12,761 bases of DNA from Desulfuromonadaceae bacterium (GTDB taxonomy: Bacteria > Desulfobacterota > Desulfuromonadia > Desulfuromonadales > SZUA-401). Below the pieces are notes generated by a model that ran no database searches, was not told the DNA's origin, and saw nothing but the letters and a program-made list of their open reading frames with translations. How positions within the stretch are numbered: position 1 is the first letter of the stretch; the number at the start of each line of letters is the position of its first letter. Shown here piece after piece: positions 1 to 9,631 of the stretch. A program made the position numbers and the translations under genes. The stretch lies in NCBI GenBank assembly GCA_003246035.1, contig QKBP01000066.1, positions 1 to 12,761 of the forward strand, read 5' to 3'.

Positions 1-2247
1 CTTTTCACCGGGGAGAACCTGGGCATGCACCGTGTCGATCCCTATCCGACGGGCGATGGCCCGTGCCGACGATTCGCGGTCGCCGGTCAACATGGCCGTC
101 TCTACCCCGAGGCGACGCAATGCCTCGATCGTCTCGACGGTTTCCTCCTTGAGCGTGTCAGCGAGTGCCAGCAGACCGACGGCGATGCCGTTTCGCGCCA
201 CCAGCACCAGGGACATCCCCTCGGCCTCGAAACGCTGCAGCGGTTCGGCGAGCGGCGACGTGTCGACACCTTCTCTGTTCAGGTAACTTTCGCTTCCGGC
301 CAACACGTCGTCCCCCTCGATCCGGCAGCGCACCCCTAGCCCCCCCTGCTCCTGAACATCCCGGGGTTCCGGCAATCTCAGCTCGCTTGAACGCGCGTGT
401 TCCACGATCGCCACGGCGAGTGGATGGGTGCTGGCGCTCTCGGCTCCGGCCGCAAGGATGAGCAGATCCGCCTCGTCGACACCGATCGGTACGAGACCAC
501 TGACCGCAAAGCGGCCATGCGTCAGCGTTCCGGTCTTGTCGAAGACTACCGTATCGACGCGGGCGATCATCTCCAGCGCCGACGCGCGCTTGAACAGCAA
601 TCCACGGGAAAGACCGACGCCGGAGCCGACCATGATCGCTGTCGGGGTCGCCAGGCCTAGGGCGCAGGGGCAGGCGATCACCATCACCGCGATCGCCATG
701 CGGAAAGCGAACAGGAAGTCGCTACCAGCGAACCCCCACCAGCCGACGATGGTCAGCAGGGAGCAGGCCACTACCGCCGGAACGAAAAACCCGGAAACCC
801 GGTCGGCAAGCCTCTGAATCGGTGCCTTGTCGGCCTGGGCGTCGGCCACCATCTGGACAATGCGGGCCAGCAACGTTTCCGATCCGACGCGCTCGGCGCG
901 CATCACCAGGCGGCCGTTGCGATTGATGGTGGCGCCGGTCACCATGTCGCCAGGCTCCCGGTCGACCGGGAGCGGCTCGCCGCTGACCATCGACTCATCG
1001 ACGGATGCCATTCCTTCGAGCACGACACCGTCCACCGGGATCTTCTCCCCGGGCCGGACCAGAAGGACATCGCCGACATGAACCTGATCGAGGGGGATCC
1101 GCTCCTTGCGCCCCTCGTGGAGACGCACGGCTTCGTCAGGCTGCAGCTGCAGCAGGCCGCGCAGAGCCTGGGTCGCGCGCCCCTTCGCGCGCGCCTCGAG
1201 CCACTTGCCGAAGCGGATAAACAGGATCAGCATGGCACCGGTCTCGAAAAACACCGTCCCCCCGAGATCGATCCCGGGGAGCAGCACCGCCACCGAATAC
1301 CCGTAGGCGGCCGTGATCCCCAGCGCGACCAGGACATCCATGTTGGCCGAACGGTTACGCAGCGCCTTGTAGGCCCCGCGGTAGAAGGTCAGCCCGGCAC
1401 TGAACTGGGCCAGGGTGGCGAGCAGCGCGATCAGCCAGACCGTCCCCCCACCCAGGGGCTGCCACCACATCAGGGGCATGATCGGCAGGGCGAGGGCCGC
1501 GGCGATTCCCAGCCAGGCGAGCGCTTGACGGGCCTGCCGCAGATCGTCTTCGGGTTCCGCCTTCTCGCGCGGCGTATAGCCGGAGCGGGACACCGCGTCA
1601 AACAGCTCGCGACGCCCCGTACGCTGGGGGTCGAAGGTCACCCGGGCGCTGTTGGCGGCAAGATTGACGGAAGCCGTCCGGACACCGGGAAGCGCCATCA
1701 GAACCTTTTCCACGGCCTGAACGCAGTTGGCACAGGTCATCCCCTCGACACGGAACGACAACACCCCTGCGTCGTCGCGCGGCAACGCCTCGTAACCAAT
1801 TTCGGCGACCCGGGCACGCAACGCCTCATCCGTGACCCGTAACGGATCGACCTTCACCGTCATCTCTTCCATAGCGAGGTTGACCGTGACCCCGATCACC
1901 CCGGAAAACGTCGCGATCCCCTTCTCGAGAGCCGACACGCAGTTGGCGCAGCTCATGCCACGTATCCGAAAATGCCTGGGCTGGGCCTCTCCCCCGTCAG
2001 TCCCGGCGGGAGCTGATCTCTGCGCCTCGGCCACTTTCTCGGGCGCGAGCTTGAAACCGGCGGCCACCACCGCCTCTTCGAGGCGCGGACGCACCCTCTC
2101 GGCAGGAGCACTCAACTCGACCCGGGCCCGGCCCTCGGCGAGCGAAACCTCAACGGCGCGCACTCCGTCGATTTCCGAAAGCACGGAGGTCACTTTCGAG
2201 ACACATTTCTGGCACGACATACCGTAGATGGGAAAATCGAGAGACAT
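1..2247 (-). CDS. copA: Copper-type P1B ATPase (CopA-like), 3' end missing
   Basis: An ATP-driven heavy-metal exporter of the inner membrane, most likely for Cu(I). Translating the minus strand from ATG at 2247 gives 749 residues with no stop before the window edge, so the C-terminus is absent, including the GDGxND hinge and the last two membrane helices. Three N-terminal HMA metal-binding domains carry CxxC pairs at C12/C15 (CQKC), C100/C103 and C172/C175 (both CANC). Then come membrane segments from about residue 243, the actuator SGE at 422-424, the transport-site CPC at 526-528, the phosphorylated Asp in DKTGT at D570, the P1B-specific HP at 608-609 and TGDR at 721-724. CPC plus repeated CxxC points to Cu(I)/Ag(I) rather than Zn/Cd. 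The gene follows the TPR gene stop by two bases (TGA-AC-ATG). No Shine-Dalgarno is visible, which suggests translation coupled to the TPR gene. The family call is secure; the exact metal is inferred. Confidence 0.95.
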   Translation of the reverse strand, partial: MSLDFPIYGMSCQKCVSKVTSVLSEIDGVRAVEVSLAEGRARVELSAPAERVRPRLEEAVVAAGFKLAPEKVAEAQRSAPAGTDGGEAQPRHFRIRGMSCANCVSALEKGIATFSGVIGVTVNLAMEEMTVKVDPLRVTDEALRARVAEIGYEALPRDDAGVLSFRVEGMTCANCVQAVEKVLMALPGVRTASVNLAANSARVTFDPQRTGRRELFDAVSRSGYTPREKAEPEDDLRQARQALAWLGIAAALALPIMPLMWWQPLGGGTVWLIALLATLAQFSAGLTFYRGAYKALRNRSANMDVLVALGITAAYGYSVAVLLPGIDLGGTVFFETGAMLILFIRFGKWLEARAKGRATQALRGLLQLQPDEAVRLHEGRKERIPLDQVHVGDVLLVRPGEKIPVDGVVLEGMASVDESMVSGEPLPVDREPGDMVTGATINRNGRLVMRAERVGSETLLARIVQMVADAQADKAPIQRLADRVSGFFVPAVVACSLLTIVGWWGFAGSDFLFAFRMAIAVMVIACPCALGLATPTAIMVGSGVGLSRGLLFKRASALEMIARVDTVVFDKTGTLTHGRFAVSGLVPIGVDEADLLILAAGAESASTHPLAVAIVEHARSSELRLPEPRDVQEQGGLGVRCRIEGDDVLAGSESYLNREGVDTSPLAEPLQRFEAEGMSLVLVARNGIAVGLLALADTLKEETVETIEALRRLGVETAMLTGDRESSARAIARRIGIDTVHAQVLPGEK

Positions 2248-2249
2248 GT

Positions 2250-3506
2250 TCAGGGAGCCGGACGGAATCGCTCCACCAGCTCGGTGAAACGGGGGAGTTG
2301 ACGAATAGGTTCAAAATCGGGATCGTCGTGGAGCTCGTCCCAGAGCGAGGAATCCTGCTCAAGGGCGACTATCAACGCATCCAGAGCACCCTCGCTGTCG
2401 CCGTGTTGAGCCAGCACGCAAGCACGGTTGAAATGTGCCAAGGAGTAATCGGGATCCGAGGCGAGAATGTGCTCGAAGCATTCGAGCGCCTCATCGAGCC
2501 GTCCCAATCCGAGCAGGATGTTCCCCTTGTTGTTGAGAACCTGCAGCGAACCTGGGTCACGACGCAGGCATTCGTCAATGTGTTTCAGGGCCAAAAGGGA
2601 ATCTCCGCTTCGCTCCGCCAGCAATGCCCTGAAAAATGGTGGTTCGGGACTGTCCGGGTCGAGGGTGTCGGCGAGCGTGAGCAGGTCATCGGTCTCCGCG
2701 TAGCGCTTCAGTTCCACCAGAGTGGCGAGCCTCTCGATCACGGCCTCGAAAAAGTCACCGTCGATGCGCAGCGCCTGGCCGTAGTCGTCGAGTGCCTCCT
2801 CGAGGTCGCCGCGGCGGGTGCGGAGCAGGCCGCGGTTGAAACGGTACGTGGCATTGTCGGGGTCGAGATCGATGGCGAGGTCATAGTACCCCCCCGCCTC
2901 GTCAAGCCTCCCCAGGTTGAACAGGGCGAACCCGGCGCCGTTTAGGCTGCCGGCGTCCTCGTCATCGAACTCCAGGGCTCGTTCGAAGTTGGCCAGAGCC
3001 TCGTCAAAGCGGCTGAGGCGGTTGCAGGCGTAGCCGATATTATAGTAGGCATCGTGCGAGTCGGGCATCCTGCGGAGCGCTTCGCGATAGCGGTCGAGGG
3101 CCTCGTCGGTGCGGTTGAGCTCGTCAAGAACGTTCCCCAGGTTGATGTAGGCCTCGGGAAAGTCGGGCTGAAGCTCGAGGGCTTTTTCCAGGTGCCTGAC
3201 CGCCTGCTCGAAGTTCCGCTGACGATCGAGCAGAACCGCGTAATTATGGTGCAGCGCGCCGTTGCGGGGATCGAGCTGCAGCGCCTTGACAAACAGGCCC
3301 TCGGCTTTGACGAGATCATTCAGGTTGGTCGCGGCGACGGCGCAGATGTTCAGCACCTCGACATCGAGCTGGCGGTCTTCCAGGCACTCTTCGGCCAACT
3401 CAAGGGCGAGCTGGTCGTCGCCGCGGTCGAGAGCAGCCTGAGCCATCTCGACACTCTCCTGGTAGGTATCCTCAAGAAATTCTTCGAACTGCTGTTCGGT
3501 ATCCAT
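2250..3506 (-). CDS. Tetratricopeptide-repeat protein
   Basis: A 418-residue cytoplasmic protein built almost wholly of TPR units. About nine 34-residue repeats run from residue 50 to 389, with the usual pattern of paired helices ending in a DPD/DPR turn. One repeat near 254-287 is degenerate. A short acidic N-terminal helix precedes them, and the chain closes with the [17 protein letters not shown] tail common in such proteins. No signal peptide, membrane helix or catalytic domain is visible, so it is probably a protein-interaction scaffold with unknown partners. I chose the ATG at 3506 because GGGAG sits just upstream; an ATG at 3545 would overlap the likely promoter. The stop lies two bases before the copper ATPase start, so the two form one transcription unit. 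A role in copper handling would be guesswork. Confidence 0.9.
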   Translation of the reverse strand: MDTEQQFEEFLEDTYQESVEMAQAALDRGDDQLALELAEECLEDRQLDVEVLNICAVAATNLNDLVKAEGLFVKALQLDPRNGALHHNYAVLLDRQRNFEQAVRHLEKALELQPDFPEAYINLGNVLDELNRTDEALDRYREALRRMPDSHDAYYNIGYACNRLSRFDEALANFERALEFDDEDAGSLNGAGFALFNLGRLDEAGGYYDLAIDLDPDNATYRFNRGLLRTRRGDLEEALDDYGQALRIDGDFFEAVIERLATLVELKRYAETDDLLTLADTLDPDSPEPPFFRALLAERSGDSLLALKHIDECLRRDPGSLQVLNNKGNILLGLGRLDEALECFEHILASDPDYSLAHFNRACVLAQHGDSEGALDALIVALEQDSSLWDELHDDPDFEPIRQLPRFTELVERFRPAP

Positions 3507-3544
3507 AACACTCCCGCATCTAGATCTGACCGGACCTACCTGCA

Positions 3545-3553
3545 ACTATAGCA
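3545..3553 (-). promoter_or_regulatory. Extended -10 promoter of the TPR-copA unit
   Basis: On the minus strand this reads TGCTATAGT, an extended -10 element (TGn plus TATAGT). No good -35 is visible. It would start transcription near 3538, about 30 bases before the ATG at 3506. It is divergent from the lpxH promoter. Confidence 0.45.
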
Positions 3554-3587
3554 GAAGCCGACAATCTCCCACCATGCCGCTCCGAGC

Positions 3588-3616
3588 TTGACTCCCGCTT
3601 GAGCCCCTAGGATAAT
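3588..3616 (+). promoter_or_regulatory. Sigma-70-type promoter of lpxH
   Basis: TTGACT (3588-3593), a 17-base spacer and GATAAT (3611-3616) match the consensus closely. The expected transcription start is about 3622-3624 and the ATG is at 3625, so the mRNA would have almost no leader. Confidence 0.7.
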
Positions 3617-3624
3617 GCCGCAGC

Positions 3625-4338
3625 ATGAAAGACCTTTTTCTCGCAGACGCCCATCTCGGCATGCCGGAAGACGCGAACTACCAGCGCCTGCTCCGTTTCC
3701 TCGACAAACAGGGAGACGAACTGCGCTCCCTGTTCCTGCTCGGGGACATGTTCGAATTCTGGAGCAATTTCCGCACCCCGCCCGCCCCCTACCGGCCTCT
3801 TGTGGCCTCACTCGAAGGGCTGGCAAAGAGAGGCGTCCGGGTCTACTGGGTCGAGGGGAATCACGACTTCCACCTGCGGCGCTACTTTGCCGACCGGGAG
3901 GGTTTCTGGATCCTTCCCGACGGGGGGCTGGTCGATCTCGGGACGAGCAAGGTCTACGTCGCCCACGGTGACCTCGTCGATCCGCACAACACGAGCTACC
4001 TGAGGCTGAGACGCATCCTCCGCTCCTGGCCCCTGGCCCTGCTGACCGGAACTCTGCCGATCCCGATCCTGGAAAAAATCGCCGCCCGGATGAGCCACGA
4101 GAGCAAGAAGGTGCGGCGCACCTACGACCGCTCCGAGGAACTGGCACCGCTGCTCGAGGCGCATGCCCGCCGGCATCTCGCCGAAGGGGCCGACGCCGTC
4201 ATCACCGGCCATTACCATACTCCGATGCAGCGCAGCTGGGAAGATGGGACCATGATCGCCCTGGGGGACTGGATCCACGACTACTCCTACGTCGAACACC
4301 GCGACGGGGTCTTCACCCTGCTGCGTTATTCGGAGTAG
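3625..4338 (+). CDS. lpxH: UDP-2,3-diacylglucosamine diphosphatase (LpxH-like metallophosphoesterase)
   Basis: A calcineurin-like phosphoesterase of 237 residues, close to the usual LpxH length of about 240. LpxH hydrolyses UDP-2,3-diacylglucosamine to lipid X and UMP in lipid A synthesis, at the cytoplasmic face of the inner membrane. The dinuclear-metal motifs are in order: D8-A-H10, GD41MFEFW, GN79HD, H114GD and GH196YH198. The GDxFExW signature and the basic helical insert (about 125-170) favour LpxH over generic phosphoesterases. E. coli LpxH has GNRD and GHTHRP where this protein has GNHD and GHYHTP, so this is a variant branch and substrate assignment from sequence is good but not certain. 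The ATG at 3625 has no good Shine-Dalgarno, and its promoter abuts it. The last 26 bases overlap the end of the convergent yihY gene. Confidence 0.85.
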   Translation: MKDLFLADAHLGMPEDANYQRLLRFLDKQGDELRSLFLLGDMFEFWSNFRTPPAPYRPLVASLEGLAKRGVRVYWVEGNHDFHLRRYFADREGFWILPDGGLVDLGTSKVYVAHGDLVDPHNTSYLRLRRILRSWPLALLTGTLPIPILEKIAARMSHESKKVRRTYDRSEELAPLLEAHARRHLAEGADAVITGHYHTPMQRSWEDGTMIALGDWIHDYSYVEHRDGVFTLLRYSE

Positions 4339-5674
4339 TCTCTCCCACAGCACTGACCTCGGCGACCAGCTGCCGCATCGTCATCCCTGCAAGCGCTTCG
4401 GCTTCGGCCCGGCGCAGCGCTCCTTCCAGATCCTTCGTCCGCCGCCAGATCGGCGATTCCACCGGGAGCCGACTCTCCCGGTCCCCGTCGCGCAATCGCG
4501 TCAGGACCTCGGCGACCCGCAAACCGTCCGACGAGAAGGCGGGCTGCACTCTCCCCTCCCCGGCGTCATCCTGGACCCGCACCACCAGGCCGAGAACCAC
4601 CAGCTCATCAAGGACCCCCTGGGCGAAACGGAGCGGCAACCGCAACTCCTCCGCCAGTCGGTCGAGCGTCAGGGACGCATCCCGCGTCTCGAAACCTGCG
4701 CAGATCTTCAGCAGCATCGCCAGCGAGGCGAGTTCATGGGTGACGAGGTTGAAATCGTGGCCGCTCCGCTCGCGGCGGATGGCCCTGAGGTTCTGGCAGA
4801 CATAGGTGATCTCGAGGCCCAGCAGCACGATCACCCAGGAGAGGTAGATCCAGACCATGAACACCGGCAAGGCGGCCATCGTGCCATAAATGGCGTTGTA
4901 GCGCGCCACTCCGACCTGGAAGTTCACATAACCATACTGCGCAAGCTGCCACAGGGTGCCGCCGACGATTCCGCCGACAAAGGCGGCCCCGATGCGGATG
5001 CGTACGTTGGGCATGAAGATATAAAGGGCCGTAAAGGCGAGCCACATCACCACGAAGGGGGCGACCCGGAACAGCAGGTAGGTCAGGTCGCCCAGGTGGG
5101 CCATCTCGAGCAGCTTCTGCACGAAGGTCTGCGACTGCAGCGAGGTCGTCATGGAGATCGCCGCCACCATCAGGATCGGCCCGACCAGGATCACCGAGGA
5201 GTAGTCGGCAAACTTGCGGAACAGGCTGCGCGTCTCGCGGACCCCGCAGATATGGTTGAAGCTCTCCTCGACATTCGAAAGGAGTGCGATCACCGTCGCG
5301 ATCAGGACCAGCAGGCCGATCATGCCGAGGCGCCCGAAGTGGGTGTTGTTGATGTAACCGACGATCGCGTTGACCAGATCGGCCGATCCGACCGCCAGCT
5401 TGTCGAGAATGAAAGGCTGCAGGGAATTCTGAACGTTCAGCCCTTTGAGCAGGGCGAACATCAACGCCAGCAGGGGGATAAAGGAGAGCAGGCTGGTGTA
5501 GGTCAGCGCCGAGGCGCGCATCATGCAGTTGTCGCGGCGGAAATCGTGGATGACCACGACCATCACCTGCAGAAGCCGGAGCAGCCCCCGCTGCACGCCG
5601 CCGCGATCATCACGATCGATCTCCCAGAGTGTGCTGCTGAAAAAGGTCCTGATTTTCTGCGCGCGATGTTCCAT
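4313..5674 (-). CDS. YihY/BrkB-family inner-membrane protein with C-terminal extension
   Basis: A 453-residue member of the YihY (formerly 'ribonuclease BN') family, whose function is not settled. Around six membrane segments lie between about 55 and 295. Family hallmarks are the RASALTYTSLLSFIPLLAL stretch near 53-71 and the conserved YNAIYGTMAALPVFMVWIY block at 259-277. E. coli YihY is about 290 residues. Here a further 155 residues follow, predicted cytoplasmic: helical segments at 311-370 read like a winged helix (two helices, a recognition-like helix, then a beta turn), followed by a charged helical tail. I chose ATG 5674 because AGGAGGG lies six bases upstream; the more upstream ATG at 5728 sits inside the -35 element. 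The gene has its own promoter just after the ytxH terminator. The family call is firm; the winged helix is inferred from residue pattern only. Confidence 0.9.
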   Translation of the reverse strand: MEHRAQKIRTFFSSTLWEIDRDDRGGVQRGLLRLLQVMVVVIHDFRRDNCMMRASALTYTSLLSFIPLLALMFALLKGLNVQNSLQPFILDKLAVGSADLVNAIVGYINNTHFGRLGMIGLLVLIATVIALLSNVEESFNHICGVRETRSLFRKFADYSSVILVGPILMVAAISMTTSLQSQTFVQKLLEMAHLGDLTYLLFRVAPFVVMWLAFTALYIFMPNVRIRIGAAFVGGIVGGTLWQLAQYGYVNFQVGVARYNAIYGTMAALPVFMVWIYLSWVIVLLGLEITYVCQNLRAIRRERSGHDFNLVTHELASLAMLLKICAGFETRDASLTLDRLAEELRLPLRFAQGVLDELVVLGLVVRVQDDAGEGRVQPAFSSDGLRVAEVLTRLRDGDRESRLPVESPIWRRTKDLEGALRRAEAEALAGMTMRQLVAEVSAVGETTPNNAAG

Positions 5675-5699
5675 CGGGAGCCCTCCTAGAAGTGCCCCT

Positions 5700-5728
5700 A
5701 TTAAACCCTCATTAGGGGCGCAGGGCAA
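5700..5728 (-). promoter_or_regulatory. Sigma-70-type promoter of yihY
   Basis: On the minus strand, TTGCCC (5728-5723) and TTTAAT (5705-5700) are separated by 17 bases. Transcription would start near 5693, about 20 bases before ATG 5674, with AGGAGGG in between. It lies directly downstream of the ytxH terminator, which supports independent transcription. Confidence 0.55.
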
Positions 5729-5743
5729 GCCTCATGAACGGAC

Positions 5744-5769
5744 AAAAAAAAGGCCCCCGAGGGGGCCTT
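5744..5769 (-). terminator. Rho-independent terminator after the ytxG-ytxH pair
   Basis: Read on the minus strand: an eight-base stem AAGGCCCC/GGGGCCTT with a CTCG loop, running directly into eight Ts. It is strong and begins six bases past the ytxH stop. Confidence 0.9.
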
Positions 5770-5774
5770 GAGGA

Positions 5775-6092
5775 TCAGTTGGGCTGCTGTTTCTGGCGCT
5801 CGGTCTGTTCCACGGCGGCCTTTTTGCCGGCTTCGACGGCGGCCCAGAAGACCTCCTTCTTCTCCTCCAGCAGCTGCTGAATCTCGTCGAGCGGCTGGCG
5901 CAGGCGCTGTTCGGCATCGTCGAGCACCCCGCGCAACCTCTCGCGGGCCTCGTCGCCGGCAGTCTTCAGCTGCTCACGTGTCTCCACGCCGCTGCGCGGA
6001 GCCATCAGCAGCGCCAGCCCCCCGCCGACCAGTGTGCCGACCAGGAACGACAAAAATACGGTACCACCATTGCCACTGCAGTCATTCGCCAT
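5775..6092 (-). CDS. YtxH-domain small membrane protein
   Basis: A 105-residue protein with one hydrophobic segment at about 11-30 (glycine-rich, ending in LLMAPRSG). A long charged amphipathic helix then runs to about residue 95. The GxxxGxxxALLxAPxSG pattern followed by an E/K/R/Q-rich helix is typical of the YtxH family (general-stress and gas-vesicle-like proteins of unknown biochemical role). The start is supported by AGGAG about seven bases upstream. It begins two bases after the stop of the DUF948 gene, the same neighbour arrangement as ytxG-ytxH in Bacillus. The two products probably act together at the inner membrane. A strong terminator ends the unit. Confidence 0.85.
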   Translation of the reverse strand: MANDCSGNGGTVFLSFLVGTLVGGGLALLMAPRSGVETREQLKTAGDEARERLRGVLDDAEQRLRQPLDEIQQLLEEKKEVFWAAVEAGKKAAVEQTERQKQQPN

Positions 6093-6094
6093 GA

Positions 6095-6490
6095 TCAGTC
6101 TCCTTCCTTGTAGCCATGCTGTTCCGATCGAAAGGATTTCTTCATGGAGCGCATGCCGAGCCAGAAGCCTAGGGCGCTGCCGGCGTAGCGGAACAGGTCG
6201 GCGTTGAGCGCCCCGGTCAGGGCATGCAGGGACTGGCCCGCCTCACCGAGGGAACGCAGCAGCGGTGCCACCCGACTCATGTCCTCTTCGGCGACCCTGG
6301 CCAGGCGCGAGGCCCGCTCGCTGGTCTCGCGCAACTCCTTGAGCAGCGGCATCAGGTCCCGTTCGGTCTCGGCCAAGAACCGCTCGGCGCGCTGCGCGGC
6401 ACGACGCACCTGGATGAGCGCCGGGACGAGGAACCCGACCCCGACAGCGAGCAGCACGAGCAGCAGCGTCCAGAAGACATCCTGGGTCAT
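6095..6490 (-). CDS. DUF948/YtxG-like membrane protein
   Basis: A 131-residue protein with an N-terminal membrane helix (about 6-27). A coiled-coil-like region of E/R/L heptads runs to about residue 95 and is followed by a second short apolar stretch (YAGSALGFWLGM, about 102-113). A lone N-terminal helix plus a coiled coil next to a YtxH gene fits DUF948 (Bacillus YtxG). Function is unknown; envelope stress is only suggested by the Bacillus pair. GGAGGT lies four bases before ATG 6490. No convincing promoter is visible between it and the upstream peptidase gene, and a possible terminator ends just before its ribosome-binding site. It may therefore depend on read-through or on a promoter inside the peptidase gene. 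Confidence 0.8.
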   Translation of the reverse strand: MTQDVFWTLLLVLLAVGVGFLVPALIQVRRAAQRAERFLAETERDLMPLLKELRETSERASRLARVAEEDMSRVAPLLRSLGEAGQSLHALTGALNADLFRYAGSALGFWLGMRSMKKSFRSEQHGYKEGD

Positions 6491-6502
6491 GGCACCTCCA
6501 TG

Positions 6503-6543
6503 AAAAACCCTTCAGGTGCTATCAGTAAACCACAAGCTGAAGG
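6503..6543 (-). terminator. Possible terminator or attenuator between the M16 pair and ytxG
   Basis: On the minus strand CCTTCAG (6543-6537) pairs with CTGAAGG (6515-6509), with an inner GTG/CAC pair and a three-base bulge. It is followed by G and TTTTT. The stem is moderate and the loop about 12 bases. It ends four bases before the GGAGG of the DUF948 gene. Confidence 0.45.
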
Positions 6544-6558
6544 ATTATCAACGTAACT

Positions 6559-7967
6559 TCAAGGGTTTCCGACCGTTTCGCGCAAGGGGATCCCGAGGGT
6601 GGAGGGGGGCGCTCCGAACCCCTGCGAATCCCCGACCAGCACCACTTGGAGACCTTCCGGATGGAGGTAGGCACGGGCGGCCTGCTGGACGTCGGCGATC
6701 GTTACGGCGCCGATGTTCTCCCGGAAACGCTCGAGGTAATCGGCGGGGTAACCATACAGCTCCAGGTGCAATGTTCGCTCAACGATATCGTGGCTGTCCT
6801 CGAAGGCGAAAACGAAGGAGTTGATGATGCTCTCCTTGGCCAGAGCAAGCTCCCCGGAACTGACCGGTGCGTCACGCATCTCGTGCATCAGGGCGCGCAT
6901 CATCTCGGCCACCTCGAGCACCGCATCATTGCGGGTCTCACACCCCGCCACGAACATCCCGGGGAGAACCTGCCCCCCCGTATAATAGGAGTAGACTGAG
7001 TAAGCCAGCCCGCGATCAGAGCGGATTTCGCGCATCATGCGCGAGTTGAAGCCGCCACCGCCGAGGATGAAATTCATCACCCGAACCTTGAAGAACTCCG
7101 GGGACGAACGCTTCAGGCCGAGGTGACCCATCAGCACCGTGGTCTGGGGAATATCCTTGTCGACCACCAGCAAGGTACTGGCCGGGCCGGGATTGAGCGG
7201 CGGAATCTCCTGGGACGTGAACTCCTGCTTCAGCCAGGACCCGAGATGACGCTCGAGAACCGCAGCGAACTCCCCGCGGGTCACGGCCCCGGAGACTGCG
7301 AAGCGCAGGTTATTGGGGTGGAAGAAGCGGCGATAGAATGAAAACAGATCGGAGCGTTCGATCTGGTCGAGGGTCTCAAGAGTCGACTCGCGGCCGAGAG
7401 GGTGGTTGCCGTAGACCGCTTCGCGCAGGCGGCGACTGGCGACGCTCGTAGGCTCGTCGTCACGGCGCCTGATTCCCTCGCGGGCCTGGCTGCGCACCAG
7501 CTCGAAGCGCTGCTCATCGAATTTCGGCCGGCGCAGCAAGTCGGCGAGAATCGCCATTCCCAAGTCGAGGTCCTCGCGACGCAGGGAGAGGTTCACGGTG
7601 ACGGTGCTCTCGTCGGACCCGACCGACAACTCGGCAGCCATCCGCTCAAGGCGCTCATCAAGTTCACGAGGGGTCATGTCCCCGGCTCCGCCGGAACGGA
7701 GGGTGCTGGCAAAGACCCCGGCGAGCCCGACCTTGTCGGCCGGGTCGCTGAACGAGCCCCCTTCCAGGACCGCCGTCACCTCAACCAACGGGAGTTCAAA
7801 GTCTTCGCGCAGGTAAATGCGCATCCCGTTTTCGGTGACGAACCGCTCGACCTGGGGAAGTCTGAATTCGAGCGGGGGGTAGCTGAGCTGGTCGGGGCGC
7901 GGCGGCGCGGTCACACACCCGGAAAGGACCAGCAGCGACAACAGGGACAGAACGACAGCCGTGCGCA

Positions 7968-7968
<1 letters not shown>
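6559..7968 (-). CDS. Zinc-less M16-family peptidase subunit, lipoprotein
   Basis: A 469-residue M16B-family protein. The N-terminus is a lipoprotein signal with lipobox L15-S-G-C18. Val at +2 gives no inner-membrane retention signal, so it is probably in the outer membrane facing the periplasm. At the place where active M16 enzymes carry HxxEH it has G84-V-F-A-S88, so both zinc His and the catalytic Glu are lost. The C-terminal half keeps the substrate-binding R/Y block (GGFNSRMMREIRSDRGLAY). This is the known inactive partner type of heterodimeric M16B peptidases, and the neighbouring gene supplies HLLEH. I chose ATG 7968 because it overlaps the upstream TGA by one base (TGATG) and GGAGG lies seven bases before it; a GTG at 7971 is possible but closer to the ribosome-binding site. 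Confidence 0.9.
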
Positions 7969-9467
<1,499 letters not shown>

Positions 9468-9503
9468 AGAAACCTCCGGAGGTCGCGATGGTCAAACATC
9501 TTC

Positions 9504-9532
9504 AGCATAATCACGGGTCAAATCCGGTGCAA
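9504..9532 (-). promoter_or_regulatory. Sigma-70-type promoter of the M16 pair
   Basis: On the minus strand, TTGCAC (9532-9527) and TATGCT (9509-9504) are separated by 17 bases. Transcription would start near 9497, about 30 bases before GTG 9467. It is back to back with the pfkA promoter. Confidence 0.55.
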
Positions 9533-9548
9533 GCGTACCATGCACACT

Positions 9549-9576
9549 TTGACAAGCCAGCCCGAGGATGGATAAT
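9549..9576 (+). promoter_or_regulatory. Sigma-70-type promoter of pfkA
   Basis: A perfect TTGACA (9549-9554), a 16-base spacer and GATAAT (9571-9576). Transcription should start near 9583, leaving a leader of about 49 bases. Confidence 0.75.
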
Positions 9577-9587
9577 TCTTTAAGTCT

Positions 9588-9603
9588 GTCGACCACAGTC
9601 GAC
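9588..9603 (+). promoter_or_regulatory. Hairpin or dyad at the 5' end of the pfkA leader
   Basis: GTCGAC, loop CACA, GTCGAC: a six-base perfect stem starting about five bases after the predicted transcription start. It could stabilise the mRNA 5' end or act as a repressor operator. GTCGAC is itself palindromic, so this may be simple coincidence. Confidence 0.35.
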
Positions 9604-9631
9604 GTGATCTATTGTATCTCAAGGGGAAGCG

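Noticed and set aside
1078..1842. Long plus-strand open frame of 254 residues, and similar ones at 4736-5689 and 8283-9452
   Set aside because: They are shadows of the GC-rich minus-strand copA, yihY and M16 genes. Their composition is biased and no family motifs appear.
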